NCBI GenBank assembly: GCA_937124615.1
Contig: CAKZKR010000053.1
Span: 1 to 39,110, forward strand
Length of the DNA: 39,110 bases
DNA from: an uncultured bacterium
GTDB taxonomy: Bacteria > Hydrogenedentota > Hydrogenedentia > Hydrogenedentales > Hydrogenedentaceae
Reading direction: 5' to 3'
Made by a program: the position numbers and the translations under genes. The notes beneath the pieces were generated by a model. The model searched no databases and was not told the DNA's origin. It saw only the letters and a program-made list of their open reading frames with translations. Of this stretch, positions 1 to 7,975 are shown in pieces; the stretch's first letter is position 1; every line of letters begins with the position of its first letter.

Positions 1-27
1 TTACAACTATTCATCATTAAGAGGGTA

Positions 28-49
28 AGTATTCATAGGGATAAATACT
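28..49. other. short imperfect hairpin after the HD-GYP gene
   Basis: Nine-base arms with one mismatch (outer arms AGTATT and AATACT) enclose an AGGG loop on the plus strand. It lies about 40 bases past the stop of the minus-strand HD-GYP gene. No U-rich tail follows it in the transcript direction, so a terminator role is only possible, not shown. Bases 1-90 contain no supported gene. Confidence 0.25.
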
Positions 50-90
50 AAGATAGTTCTAACTACGAAACAATAAAAAGAATATTTAGA

Positions 91-861
91 TTACAAGTTG
101 TCGTTATCTATTTCATTTATATTTATAGTCATAAATGCGTCAATAATCTGTGGGTCAAAATGTTTTCCTCGTTCCTCTCTGAAATACTCTATAGCCTCTT
201 CGCGTGTAGCCCTACCCAAACGATATTTGCGTGGCGAAGTCATAGCACAGTAAACATCCAATACTTTGAGTATACGCGAAAGAAAAGGTATTTGCTCCCC
301 CTCCAGCCCTTCTGGATAGCCATCGCCGTCATAACATTCATGATGTGAAGCAATTACCTCTGCTATCTCAGGGAAAATATCCCATTCTTTTAATAAATGG
401 GCTCCAATACGCGCATGGGATTGCAACAGAACCCATTCATCATAGGTTAACACGGTTTTCTTTAATAAAATGTCATTTGAAATACGGAGTTTTCCAATAT
501 CTCTCAAAACACAACTATGTTCTAAAATCCACAGCTGGTTTTCATGGAGTTCTAATACCCTCCCAATTTCTCTTGCAATTCTTACCATGCGTCGTGCACT
601 ACCCATAGGAATCTCTTCACGGCTATCAATTGCATCGGAGATAAGGTAAAACAACGAATCATACTCCCTTTTCGCAATATTTATAATATCAACTACCGTA
701 TTTATCTGGGCGCTTTGTACCATGGCCATAATTACACCTGAGCAAGAAGCGGTTTTATCTTTCAAATCTAAAACAACGGGCGTATCTTCCCCCCCAAACA
801 CACTCTTTATTTTTTTCAATACCTGTGGTGTTAATGAAGAAGAGACAATGCGAAATTTCAT
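91..861 (-). CDS. degenerate HD-GYP domain protein
   Basis: A 256-residue protein. Residues about 85-245 match the HD-GYP family, cyclic-di-GMP phosphodiesterases with a metal centre. The second half is well kept: HHE at 173-175, DGDGYP at 178-183 with GYP at 181-183, and D202. Two usual metal ligands look lost: the HD pair reads Arg120-Asp121 in LRDIGK, and the early His of the domain is replaced around Gly87-Ser88. Catalysis is therefore doubtful and a binding or signalling role is more likely (inference). The N-terminal 80 residues resemble no domain I can name. The start has AGGA about 10 bases upstream. It lies 3 bases after the DUF2569 gene, so the two are probably co-transcribed, possibly with recD2. 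Confidence 0.8.
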   Translation of the reverse strand: MKFRIVSSSLTPQVLKKIKSVFGGEDTPVVLDLKDKTASCSGVIMAMVQSAQINTVVDIINIAKREYDSLFYLISDAIDSREEIPMGSARRMVRIAREIGRVLELHENQLWILEHSCVLRDIGKLRISNDILLKKTVLTYDEWVLLQSHARIGAHLLKEWDIFPEIAEVIASHHECYDGDGYPEGLEGEQIPFLSRILKVLDVYCAMTSPRKYRLGRATREEAIEYFREERGKHFDPQIIDAFMTININEIDNDNL

Positions 862-864
862 ATC

Positions 865-1407
865 TCACAATTCCTGTTTTTTATTTTTTTGTGTTTCCGG
901 AAACGAATTTGGAAAAGTAATCCGAACCCTTCTCGAAAAATTTATATATAAATACCAGACGATAAAATAAACCAGAGAAGTAAGGGTCTCATAGGCCACT
1001 TTACTCAATACAAGGTCATAATAGTCCGGAGGAAACTCGACCAACGAGAATAGAAGAGCCATACCCAGTACCAACGAGCATAAGAATGAAATCAAATATG
1101 CTTTTGTTATTCGAATGGCTTCATTCCATAACGATAAAATACTTGCCCCGGCGAGAATACCAAACAAAATAACAAAAGCCCTCAAAATAGACTCTACAAT
1201 CATGAATAATCGCAATCCCGGAATATAATCAAAATCACTGGAAGCATTTTGATAATCGTTTATCAAATTATATATTCCAACAAAAGGCGTCAGAAAGATA
1301 CACATAATACAGAACAAAAGAAGAAAACCTCTAACCCCAGGTTCCGGTCCCTTTCGAATTTGTGATTCAGACTCATTCCCGTTAACGATACTCATAACTA
1401 CAGTCAA
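865..1407 (-). CDS. DUF2569-like four-helix membrane protein
   Basis: About 180 residues with four hydrophobic segments near 27-49, 68-90, 100-122 and 135-156, and a basic C-terminal tail. The GVRGFLLLF opening of helix 1 and the SRRV motif after helix 4 resemble the DUF2569 family, whose function is unknown. The first in-frame start is a TTG at 1405-1407 with AAAGGG about 4 bases upstream. An ATG at 1393-1395 gives a form four residues shorter but has no well-placed ribosome site, so the start is uncertain. The gene sits between recD2 (34-base gap) and the HD-GYP gene (3-base gap), all on the minus strand. Confidence 0.7.
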   Translation of the reverse strand: MTVVMSIVNGNESESQIRKGPEPGVRGFLLLFCIMCIFLTPFVGIYNLINDYQNASSDFDYIPGLRLFMIVESILRAFVILFGILAGASILSLWNEAIRITKAYLISFLCSLVLGMALLFSLVEFPPDYYDLVLSKVAYETLTSLVYFIVWYLYINFSRRVRITFPNSFPETQKNKKQEL

Positions 1408-1441
1408 TCAGCCCTTTGTGTAATAATTTTTTATTAGTATA

Positions 1442-3640
1442 TTATCCCGTATTTTCATATTTAAAATGAAACTCCTTACGGATTCTCTCCGCAAGCATTG
1501 TATTCCTGCGAACAAATTGCGCCGATTTCACCGCTTTTTCAACAGCATTAGGTGAACCAATAATTACAACCATCTTTTTTGCCCGTGTTACTGCGGTATA
1601 CAAAACATTTCGCTGTAATAATAGATAGTGTTGGGGTAGCAAAAGGAGAATGACCACCGGATACTCACTCCCTTGAGATTTATGAACCGTCGCTGAATAG
1701 GCAAGGCTAATTTGTTCCAACTGGTCATAGGTATATAGGATGGAACGGTCTGTTTCAAAAGTAATGGTTATATACCCTTGTTCTGTATCTACATCTGTAA
1801 TGATACCAACATCCCCATTAAACACATCTTTTTCATAGTTATTCTTTATTTGCATTACCTTATCACCAATACGAAACAAAGTATTGGGAATGGGTTTCCC
1901 GGTGGGATTGAGCACCTCTTGCAAACGATAGTTTAGATGATGGACCCCCGCATCGCCACGACGCAGAGGGGCCAGCACCTGAATATCTTTAACCGGGTTA
2001 TATCCAAACCGTCTTGGAATTCGTTCTCGAACAACATGCAACAATGTTTGCAAAGCAGACGAACTATCACCTCGTGGAACAAGGAAAAAATCATTTTGAT
2101 TGAATTCAGGAAGGTATCCCTGATTTATGCGATGGGCGTTAGTAATAATCCCACTTTGAGCGGATTGGCGGTATATCGTCTTGAGCCGTATAACAGGAAA
2201 TACCTGACTAACAATTAAGTCAAAAAGGACATTACCGGCTCCTACGGATGGTAGTTGGTCCACATCTCCAATAAACACAATATGGGCTGTAGATGGAACC
2301 GCACAAAGAAGATACCAGAATAAAACCTGATCCATCATAGAACTTTCGTCAACAATCAGCAAATCACAGGGTAAAGGGTGGGTTTCGTCACGGCTCGGTT
2401 TCCCTGATTGTGGATTAAACTCTAACAAACGGTGTATCGTACTGGCTGGATGCCCCGTAACCGATTCCATTTGCCTGCCTGCACGCCCTGTAGGTGCTGA
2501 TAGAACCACTCGTACAGGATAATTCTTTAAGAAATATACAAGGGTCTTAATTAAGGTCGTTTTTCCTGTTCCTGGACCACCTGTAATAATTGTAATCTTA
2601 GAGGAAAATATTTGTTCTATCGATTTTTTCTGTTCCGAACTTAATTCAGGGAATCCAGCATGGGGATGGGAAATAAACTCCCGAATAGGCAAATTAGGAG
2701 GCATAGCCCCAGGAGAATGATATATCCGTTTCAAATGTTTTACACATTCGTTTTCTATAAAATATGGAAAAGGTAAATAGACATTGTTGTTATCTACACA
2801 TACCCGATTGGCACTACTCATTTCTTCCAAGTAAGGGGCCATCTGCTCTTCATTCAGAGACAACAATTCCGAGGTTAACTTGATTAATTCCTCATACGGT
2901 AAGAAAACATGTCCATCATTTTCTGCATCGTGTAATATATACAGGATACCTGCTTCAATACGGGCTGGATGGTCAGGGCGAATCCCCAATTCCTTTGCAA
3001 TACGATCGGCCGTCTTAAATCCAATACCCTGAACTTCCGAGGCTATCTGAAATGGATTTTCCCTTAAATAAGTCAAAGTTTGCTGGCCATAATGCTTATA
3101 TAATTTCGTCGCCAGCCCGATAGGAATGTTATATTGTTGTAAAGTAATCAGCATTTCCATAAATTCTTGCTTCTCTTTCCACACCTCGTGAATTTTTTGG
3201 GCCCGCTTTTTACCCAGACCCCGGACAAGCGCAAGTCGTTGTGGTTCATGATTTAACACATGTAGGGTATCGGCTCCAAATGTCTGTACAATACGTTCCG
3301 CATATCCAGTTCTAATTCCAGGAATAGCACCTGATGCAAGAAATTGTGCTATCGCTTCAGTAGATGAAGGTTGTACCAATTCCATTTCTTGTGCTTGAAA
3401 TTGGGGACCAAAACGCGGATGATTTATCCAATACCCTGAAATTCGAACCGTGGCCCCTTGCGAAACCGGAAGGGACCTCCCAACAACGGTTATTAAATGA
3501 TTGGTATCCTTACGCCGTAACCGAGCAACAAAAAAGCCACTTCCTACATGTTCATACACGATTTGCTCTACAAGTCCTTCGATCTCCTCCGGTCCGAACT
3601 CTTTTGGTGTGAACGGGATTTCCAATGAATACGGGTCCAT
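1442..3640 (-). CDS. recD2: RecD2-type ATP-dependent 5'-3' DNA helicase
   Basis: A superfamily 1B helicase of 732 residues, the usual length of RecD2 (YrrC), the form found in bacteria without an accompanying RecBC. The N-terminal OB-like part (1-90) and helix-hairpin-helix region (about 95-220, including GLGKKRAQKI and GIGFKTADRIAKELGI) precede the motor. Walker A GGPGTGKTT spans 354-362, followed by SAPTGRAGR (381-389) and Walker B DESSMMD (431-437). The late motif ATVHKSQGSEYP is present near the C-terminus. It probably unwinds DNA with 5' tails in repair. No clear Shine-Dalgarno sequence precedes the ATG. It leads the minus-strand group that includes the DUF2569 and HD-GYP genes. A 9-bp-unit repeat lies upstream of it. 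Confidence 0.95.
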   Translation of the reverse strand: MDPYSLEIPFTPKEFGPEEIEGLVEQIVYEHVGSGFFVARLRRKDTNHLITVVGRSLPVSQGATVRISGYWINHPRFGPQFQAQEMELVQPSSTEAIAQFLASGAIPGIRTGYAERIVQTFGADTLHVLNHEPQRLALVRGLGKKRAQKIHEVWKEKQEFMEMLITLQQYNIPIGLATKLYKHYGQQTLTYLRENPFQIASEVQGIGFKTADRIAKELGIRPDHPARIEAGILYILHDAENDGHVFLPYEELIKLTSELLSLNEEQMAPYLEEMSSANRVCVDNNNVYLPFPYFIENECVKHLKRIYHSPGAMPPNLPIREFISHPHAGFPELSSEQKKSIEQIFSSKITIITGGPGTGKTTLIKTLVYFLKNYPVRVVLSAPTGRAGRQMESVTGHPASTIHRLLEFNPQSGKPSRDETHPLPCDLLIVDESSMMDQVLFWYLLCAVPSTAHIVFIGDVDQLPSVGAGNVLFDLIVSQVFPVIRLKTIYRQSAQSGIITNAHRINQGYLPEFNQNDFFLVPRGDSSSALQTLLHVVRERIPRRFGYNPVKDIQVLAPLRRGDAGVHHLNYRLQEVLNPTGKPIPNTLFRIGDKVMQIKNNYEKDVFNGDVGIITDVDTEQGYITITFETDRSILYTYDQLEQISLAYSATVHKSQGSEYPVVILLLLPQHYLLLQRNVLYTAVTRAKKMVVIIGSPNAVEKAVKSAQFVRRNTMLAERIRKEFHFKYENTG

Positions 3641-3723
3641 CTATATAACTCTGTAGTAAGGATTATCGTTATCTTTCCAGTAAGAACAGTTAAATTATAA
3701 CAGAAAAAACCTCGTCTTTTTCT

Positions 3724-3750
3724 GTTTGACCCGTCTGACTCGTCCGACCC
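3724..3750 (+). repeat. three tandem 9-bp units, GTCYGACTC family
   Basis: Three consecutive 9-base units read GTTTGACCC, GTCTGACTC and GTCCGACCC. They sit between the stop of the 3760-4758 dehydrogenase and the start of recD2, in the only gap between them. Four other loci in this window carry the same family (11573, 22164, 31628 and 39072). Confidence 0.8.
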
Positions 3751-3759
3751 CCCAAAACT

Positions 3760-4758
3760 TCATCCACGCACAGAAACTGGCTTCTGTGTCTTTACCGACT
3801 CTATCTCGGCCTCAATTAGGAGTAAAGTTTTATAGGCTTCTTCTGGAGGGATAATATCTGAATCCCGGTCTTTCTGTAAACATTCCAGAAAGTGCCTCAA
3901 TTCTCCTTCATAGCCATCACCTTTGAGAACCTTGATCTGCTTGGGTTTCCCCCGGTTAGGATAATAAGTTAGAGCCAGGTCGCGAGACATTTCCAGTGTG
4001 CCCTGTTCCATTGCAATTGTAAAGGTCATGGAGAAAGGATAGGTCGTGCTATATTCCCAGGCTCCTTCTGCAACAACCCATTGACGGTCCGGATAGTTAT
4101 AACTTGTAATAATATGGTCCACTCCACCTGGAGCAAGGCTTACGCCCAAACTTTGTACAGTCTTCGGCTTTCCAAATAAATAACGGACAAAATCCGCATC
4201 ATGAATATGAAGGTCAAGGGCACATCTCCCCGATTGTTGTGATATCTGGAGCCAGTTCTGCCAACTCCATCCCGGGAGTGGACTTATTCGACTAAATTTT
4301 GCTGTGCGGACTTTCCCAAACTTACCACTTTCTACCAATTCTTTAGCCACAACATAAGATGGCCAAAATCGAATACAATGAGCAATATACAAATGTCTTT
4401 TATATTTCTTTGCAGACTTTATCATTTCCATTGCTTCAACTGAAGTTCGTGCCATAGGCTTTTCACAGATGACATGCTTACCGGACTGGAATGCTTGATT
4501 TGCAATAGGGGCATGTGCAGGCGTTGGTAATGTAATATCCAGCACATCTACCTGAGGGTCGATAATAATTTCCTCCACACGGGAGTATACTTTTACCTTG
4601 CTCAGGTCAAGTGTCCCAAAAGGGCCTATATTCCCTCTTCGTTTTTTCTCATCCAAATCACAAACTGCAACTACTTTTACGCCCTTTAATTTTTGATAAG
4701 TGTCAAAATGCACCTTTCCCATCATTCCCAGTCCAACGATACCTACCTGAATAGCCAT
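3760..4758 (-). CDS. Gfo/Idh/MocA family oxidoreductase (second of the cluster)
   Basis: An NAD(P)-dependent sugar or inositol dehydrogenase-type protein of 332 residues. The ATG at 4756-4758 is chosen because GGAGG lies 7 bases upstream; an upstream TTG at 4785 would add nine residues but would place this ribosome site inside the gene. The N-terminal Rossmann fold has VGIVGLGMMG, then the family's CEKP motif (residues 99-102 in this numbering). The C-terminal half is the usual alpha/beta dimerisation domain, with DLHIHDADF carrying the typical histidine and aspartate. The substrate cannot be read from sequence. It is the last gene of a minus-strand cluster with an isomerase and another dehydrogenase, and the hairpin at 4794-4820 sits just upstream. 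Confidence 0.9.
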   Translation of the reverse strand: MAIQVGIVGLGMMGKVHFDTYQKLKGVKVVAVCDLDEKKRRGNIGPFGTLDLSKVKVYSRVEEIIIDPQVDVLDITLPTPAHAPIANQAFQSGKHVICEKPMARTSVEAMEMIKSAKKYKRHLYIAHCIRFWPSYVVAKELVESGKFGKVRTAKFSRISPLPGWSWQNWLQISQQSGRCALDLHIHDADFVRYLFGKPKTVQSLGVSLAPGGVDHIITSYNYPDRQWVVAEGAWEYSTTYPFSMTFTIAMEQGTLEMSRDLALTYYPNRGKPKQIKVLKGDGYEGELRHFLECLQKDRDSDIIPPEEAYKTLLLIEAEIESVKTQKPVSVRG

Positions 4759-4793
4759 GGCCAATCCTCCTAAAAAAGATTTCAAAAGCGTTA

Positions 4794-4820
4794 AGGGAGA
4801 GCCTGTATTAGACTCTCCCT
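4794..4820 (-). promoter_or_regulatory. intercistronic hairpin between isomerase and dehydrogenase genes
   Basis: A perfect 8-base inverted repeat, AGGGAGAG and CTCTCCCT, with an 11-base loop lies in the 76-base gap between the isomerase stop and the next dehydrogenase start. The downstream side in the transcript is not U-rich, so it is a poor intrinsic terminator. An RNA-stability, processing or attenuation role is inferred. Confidence 0.55.
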
Positions 4821-4834
4821 ATGAAAAAAAAGTT

Positions 4835-5797
4835 TTATGCCCAGGTCATTGCCGTTGATTTTTCAAAAATAATGGCTTGCTTCAAAAATTCAACCGCCTT
4901 GGTAAGACCTTCACGATTGGACATTAAACTATCTTCATGTTCAATACTAATAGCACCATCGTAGCCCACCATCCGAAGGTTGGAGAAGAAATCTTTCCAC
5001 CATTCTAAACTATGTCCATAACCGCAGGTGCGGAATATCCACGAACGATGTATTTCGTCTCCATAATGTTTTGTATCCAACACTCCATTGACCATAGTAT
5101 TGGTCATATCAACCTTAGAGTCTTTTGCGTGCACATGATATATGGCTTTACCTAAAACACGCACTACTGCACAGGGATCCATACCCTGCCAGAACAGATG
5201 ACTGGGGTCTAAATTGGCACCAATATTATTACCACAGGATTTACGAAGTTTTAGCAAGGTCTCTGTGTTGTAAACAAGGAAACCGGGGTGCATTTCAAAA
5301 GCTAAATTAACACCATGGTCACGAGCAAATTTTGCTTGCTTTGACCAATATGGAATAGCCACTTCTTCCCATTGCCATTTCAAAATATCCAGATAATCCG
5401 GTGGCCATGCACAGGTAACCCAGTTCGGCTTCTTTGCAGACGGGTCGGAACCCGGACAACCTGAAAAATCAATTACGACTTTAACGCCTAACTCATGAGC
5501 CAATTTGATGGTATCGGTTTGAACCTCACGGTTTTTCTTTGCAAAATCAGCATCGGGATGAAGACAATTCCCGTGACAACTTAAAGCACTAATTTCAAGC
5601 CCTTCTCCTTTTAACATGGATTTTAATTCATCCCGTTTGGGTTTTGATGCTAACAACTCCTTAACAGGGGCATGAGCACCACCGGGATAATTCCCAGTAC
5701 CTAATTCAACACATTGAAGTTTCAGCGGACGAATGATTTCCAGCACATCTTTCAATGGCGTTCCACCGAACATAACGGTTAACATACCTAGTTTCAT
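4835..5797 (-). CDS. sugar phosphate isomerase/epimerase (xylose-isomerase-like TIM barrel)
   Basis: A 320-residue protein of the AP-endonuclease-2/xylose isomerase-like barrel superfamily, which isomerises or epimerises sugars using a divalent metal. Candidate metal ligands are in the expected order: Glu in FEMHP, Asp in NLDPSHLFW, His in HVHAKD, and Glu in SIEHED near the C-terminus. The start is supported by AAGGAG about 8 bases upstream. It lies 45 bases after one Gfo/Idh/MocA gene and 76 bases before another, a common arrangement for oxidation and rearrangement of sugars or inositols. The actual substrate is unknown. No signal peptide is seen, so it should be cytoplasmic. Confidence 0.9.
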   Translation of the reverse strand: MKLGMLTVMFGGTPLKDVLEIIRPLKLQCVELGTGNYPGGAHAPVKELLASKPKRDELKSMLKGEGLEISALSCHGNCLHPDADFAKKNREVQTDTIKLAHELGVKVVIDFSGCPGSDPSAKKPNWVTCAWPPDYLDILKWQWEEVAIPYWSKQAKFARDHGVNLAFEMHPGFLVYNTETLLKLRKSCGNNIGANLDPSHLFWQGMDPCAVVRVLGKAIYHVHAKDSKVDMTNTMVNGVLDTKHYGDEIHRSWIFRTCGYGHSLEWWKDFFSNLRMVGYDGAISIEHEDSLMSNREGLTKAVEFLKQAIIFEKSTAMTWA

Positions 5798-5842
5798 ATT
5801 TTTTTCTCCTTTTATTTCTTATTAAAGTTAATATTCCAAATC

Positions 5843-7012
5843 TTAAACTACAACCTTTTCCCACTTTTTAGAAGCAGAGGCTCGCTCCACTGCATCCAAT
5901 ACTGCCTGACATTTGACCGCGTCTTCAAATGTCGGATAATTTATTTTCTTACTGGCTAAACTACATAAGAACTCGTATATTTCATGCACAAAAAGATGTT
6001 CATAACCAATAATGTGACCCGGTGGCCACCAGGCTTGAACATACGGATGTCCTATATCACAGGCTTGAACTTTGCGAAAACCTTGCAAGGTAGGCGGGTC
6101 ACTCCGATTAAAGTAATGGAATTCATTCATCTCTTCCTGATTCCACAATACCGACCCTTTGCTCCCGTAAATTTCTATACTATTATAATTCCTGCGTCCC
6201 GGTGCAAAACGCGTCGCTTCAAAAGTTGCCAATGTATTCTTATCCTTAATTCGTGCAACATAAACAGCCGCATCATCTACATCCACTTCATCATACACCT
6301 TTTTCCCTTTACCCCCTTTAGCTCCCCAGGCTCCAACATCACTTTCAGGGACGACACGCTTCTTAATAAAGGTCTCCATCGTCCCTGCTACCTCACATAC
6401 CTGTCCTACAAGGAAATGACACAAATCTGTAATGTGCGCCCCAATATCACCCAGAGCACCTGAACCCGTATGTTTTTTCTTCAAACGCCACACCATCGGG
6501 AAATCAGGGTCTACAATCCAGTCTTGTTGATACGCCGCACGAAAATGGAATATTTCTCCCAATTGTCCTTTGGACACAAGTTGTTTAATGGTTTGAACCG
6601 CGGGAGCAAAACGATATGAAAAACCACACATGTTACGAATACCTGCTTCCTTCACAGCATCCCACATCTGTCTGGCTTCTGCCAGTGTATTGGCTAACGG
6701 CTTCTCACAAACAACAGCCTTGCCTGCTTTCGCCGCAGCAATAGCAATCGGAGGATGGAGGAAATTCGGAGTGCATATATCAATTACATCAATATCCGGT
6801 CGATTAACAACCTCTTCCCAATTATCGGAGGTCTCCTGCCAGCCATACCGTTCCGCATTCTTCAATGCATTGGGGTCCTTATCACACATAACTTTCATTA
6901 CAGGCTTCACGGGCGGGTCAAAAAACATGGAAACCTTACGCCATGCATTGCTGTGCGTTTTACCCATAAACGCACCACCGACCATTGCTACATTCACTGT
7001 CTTTTTAGCCAT
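5843..7012 (-). CDS. Gfo/Idh/MocA family oxidoreductase (first of the cluster)
   Basis: An NAD(P)-dependent dehydrogenase-type protein of 389 residues. The Rossmann fold begins VNVAMVGGAFMG and the family lysine motif appears as CEKPLANT. The ALGDIGAHITDLCHF segment matches the active-site His/Asp region. The ATG at 7010-7012 is preferred, with AAGGG upstream; a GTG at 7019-7021 would add three residues. This is the first gene of the minus-strand sugar cluster and has a good promoter candidate at 7084-7111. It is longer than its neighbour at 3760 because of extra C-terminal segments, so the two probably act on different substrates or steps (inference). Confidence 0.9.
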   Translation of the reverse strand: MAKKTVNVAMVGGAFMGKTHSNAWRKVSMFFDPPVKPVMKVMCDKDPNALKNAERYGWQETSDNWEEVVNRPDIDVIDICTPNFLHPPIAIAAAKAGKAVVCEKPLANTLAEARQMWDAVKEAGIRNMCGFSYRFAPAVQTIKQLVSKGQLGEIFHFRAAYQQDWIVDPDFPMVWRLKKKHTGSGALGDIGAHITDLCHFLVGQVCEVAGTMETFIKKRVVPESDVGAWGAKGGKGKKVYDEVDVDDAAVYVARIKDKNTLATFEATRFAPGRRNYNSIEIYGSKGSVLWNQEEMNEFHYFNRSDPPTLQGFRKVQACDIGHPYVQAWWPPGHIIGYEHLFVHEIYEFLCSLASKKINYPTFEDAVKCQAVLDAVERASASKKWEKVVV

Positions 7013-7083
7013 AATACGCACCCTTCATTTAATAGTTAATGTAATTGAAAAAACATAATTTTACATCTTCTAAAACATATACT

Positions 7084-7111
7084 ATTATAACGACTTTTAA
7101 TTCAAATACAA
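7084..7111 (-). promoter_or_regulatory. candidate sigma-70-type promoter for the sugar cluster
   Basis: On the minus strand, TTGTAT (7106-7111) and TATAAT (7084-7089) are separated by 16 bases. The -10 is a perfect consensus match. It would give a leader of roughly 65 bases before the ATG at 7012. The rest of 7013-7260 is AT-rich and contains no supported gene. Confidence 0.5.
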
Positions 7112-7260
7112 AATAAAACTTTGCAACATGCTTTTATTGTTGATAGAATACACCCTCGATACATCGGAACTTTTTTATGCAAAAGAACTATTATCCCTAT
7201 CTATATTCGCATTCCATAATTTAAACAGAAACAATAATCAATATATATATAGAAAATAAT

Positions 7261-7953
7261 ATGAATACAATGAAAGAACATTTTGAAGAAGAAGCTAAGG
7301 AATTCGACCGAATTGTTTGTAATTTAATCCCGCACTATGAAGACATGATTAACGCATTATTGTCCTCAATCCCATTTGATAAAACACAACCCTTTCATAC
7401 AATCGATATAGGATGTGGTACAGGTACCGTTGCAAAAAAGATAAAGGAAAAATTCCCCAATGCAAAGATAACCTGTCTCGATTTTGCAGAAAACATGATT
7501 AATATGGCTAAAGCGAAACTGAAAGATTATGAAGGAATTTCTTATATTCTATGCGATTTTTCAGAATACGAGTTTGATAAAAAATACGATGTTATCCTTT
7601 CCTCACTATCCTTACACCATTTAGGCAAAGATAAAAAGCCGTTCTACCATAAAGTGTTTATGAATCTAAAAAATGGAGGTGTTTTTTACAACGCAGATGT
7701 AGTTATAGGGTCGAGCGAATATCTTGAAAAATTATACCTATCCAACTGGAAAGATTATATGGCTCAATCCCTGTCCGACGAAGAAATCAACCAAAAATGG
7801 CTCGGCCGACATCGAAAAGATGGGAATCCTGAAAAACTAATGTTTCATCTAAAGAGCCTCGAAGAGGTAGGTTTCACCGACATTGATGTTATCTGGAAAT
7901 ACTACAAATACGCTGTCTTCGGTGGAAGAAAAAAAGAGGATTCAAAACAATAA
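7261..7953 (+). CDS. class I SAM-dependent methyltransferase
   Basis: A 230-residue protein with the classic S-adenosylmethionine motif I DIGCGTGT at 49-56, the acidic end of strand 2 in CLDFAENMI, and the motif IV/post-IV region DVILSSLSLHHL. The overall pattern is that of small-molecule or tRNA-type 'methyltransferase type 11/12' proteins; the substrate cannot be assigned. No clear ribosome site precedes the ATG, only an AT run. A second ATG three codons in is equally possible. It is the only plus-strand gene between 91 and 13755, isolated between a divergent operon and a convergent one 22 bases away, which would suit an independently acquired gene (inference). Confidence 0.85.
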   Translation: MNTMKEHFEEEAKEFDRIVCNLIPHYEDMINALLSSIPFDKTQPFHTIDIGCGTGTVAKKIKEKFPNAKITCLDFAENMINMAKAKLKDYEGISYILCDFSEYEFDKKYDVILSSLSLHHLGKDKKPFYHKVFMNLKNGGVFYNADVVIGSSEYLEKLYLSNWKDYMAQSLSDEEINQKWLGRHRKDGNPEKLMFHLKSLEEVGFTDIDVIWKYYKYAVFGGRKKEDSKQ

Positions 7954-7975
7954 AACGATTATGCTCTTCACCGTT

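Noticed and set aside
1442-3640. RecD subunit of a RecBCD complex
   Set aside because: No recB or recC is seen and the long N-terminal region with helix-hairpin-helix motifs is the RecD2 form.
7013-7260. A small RNA or tRNA gene in the AT-rich gap
   Set aside because: No cloverleaf, hairpin or terminator pattern could be made out; only promoter-like boxes are supported.
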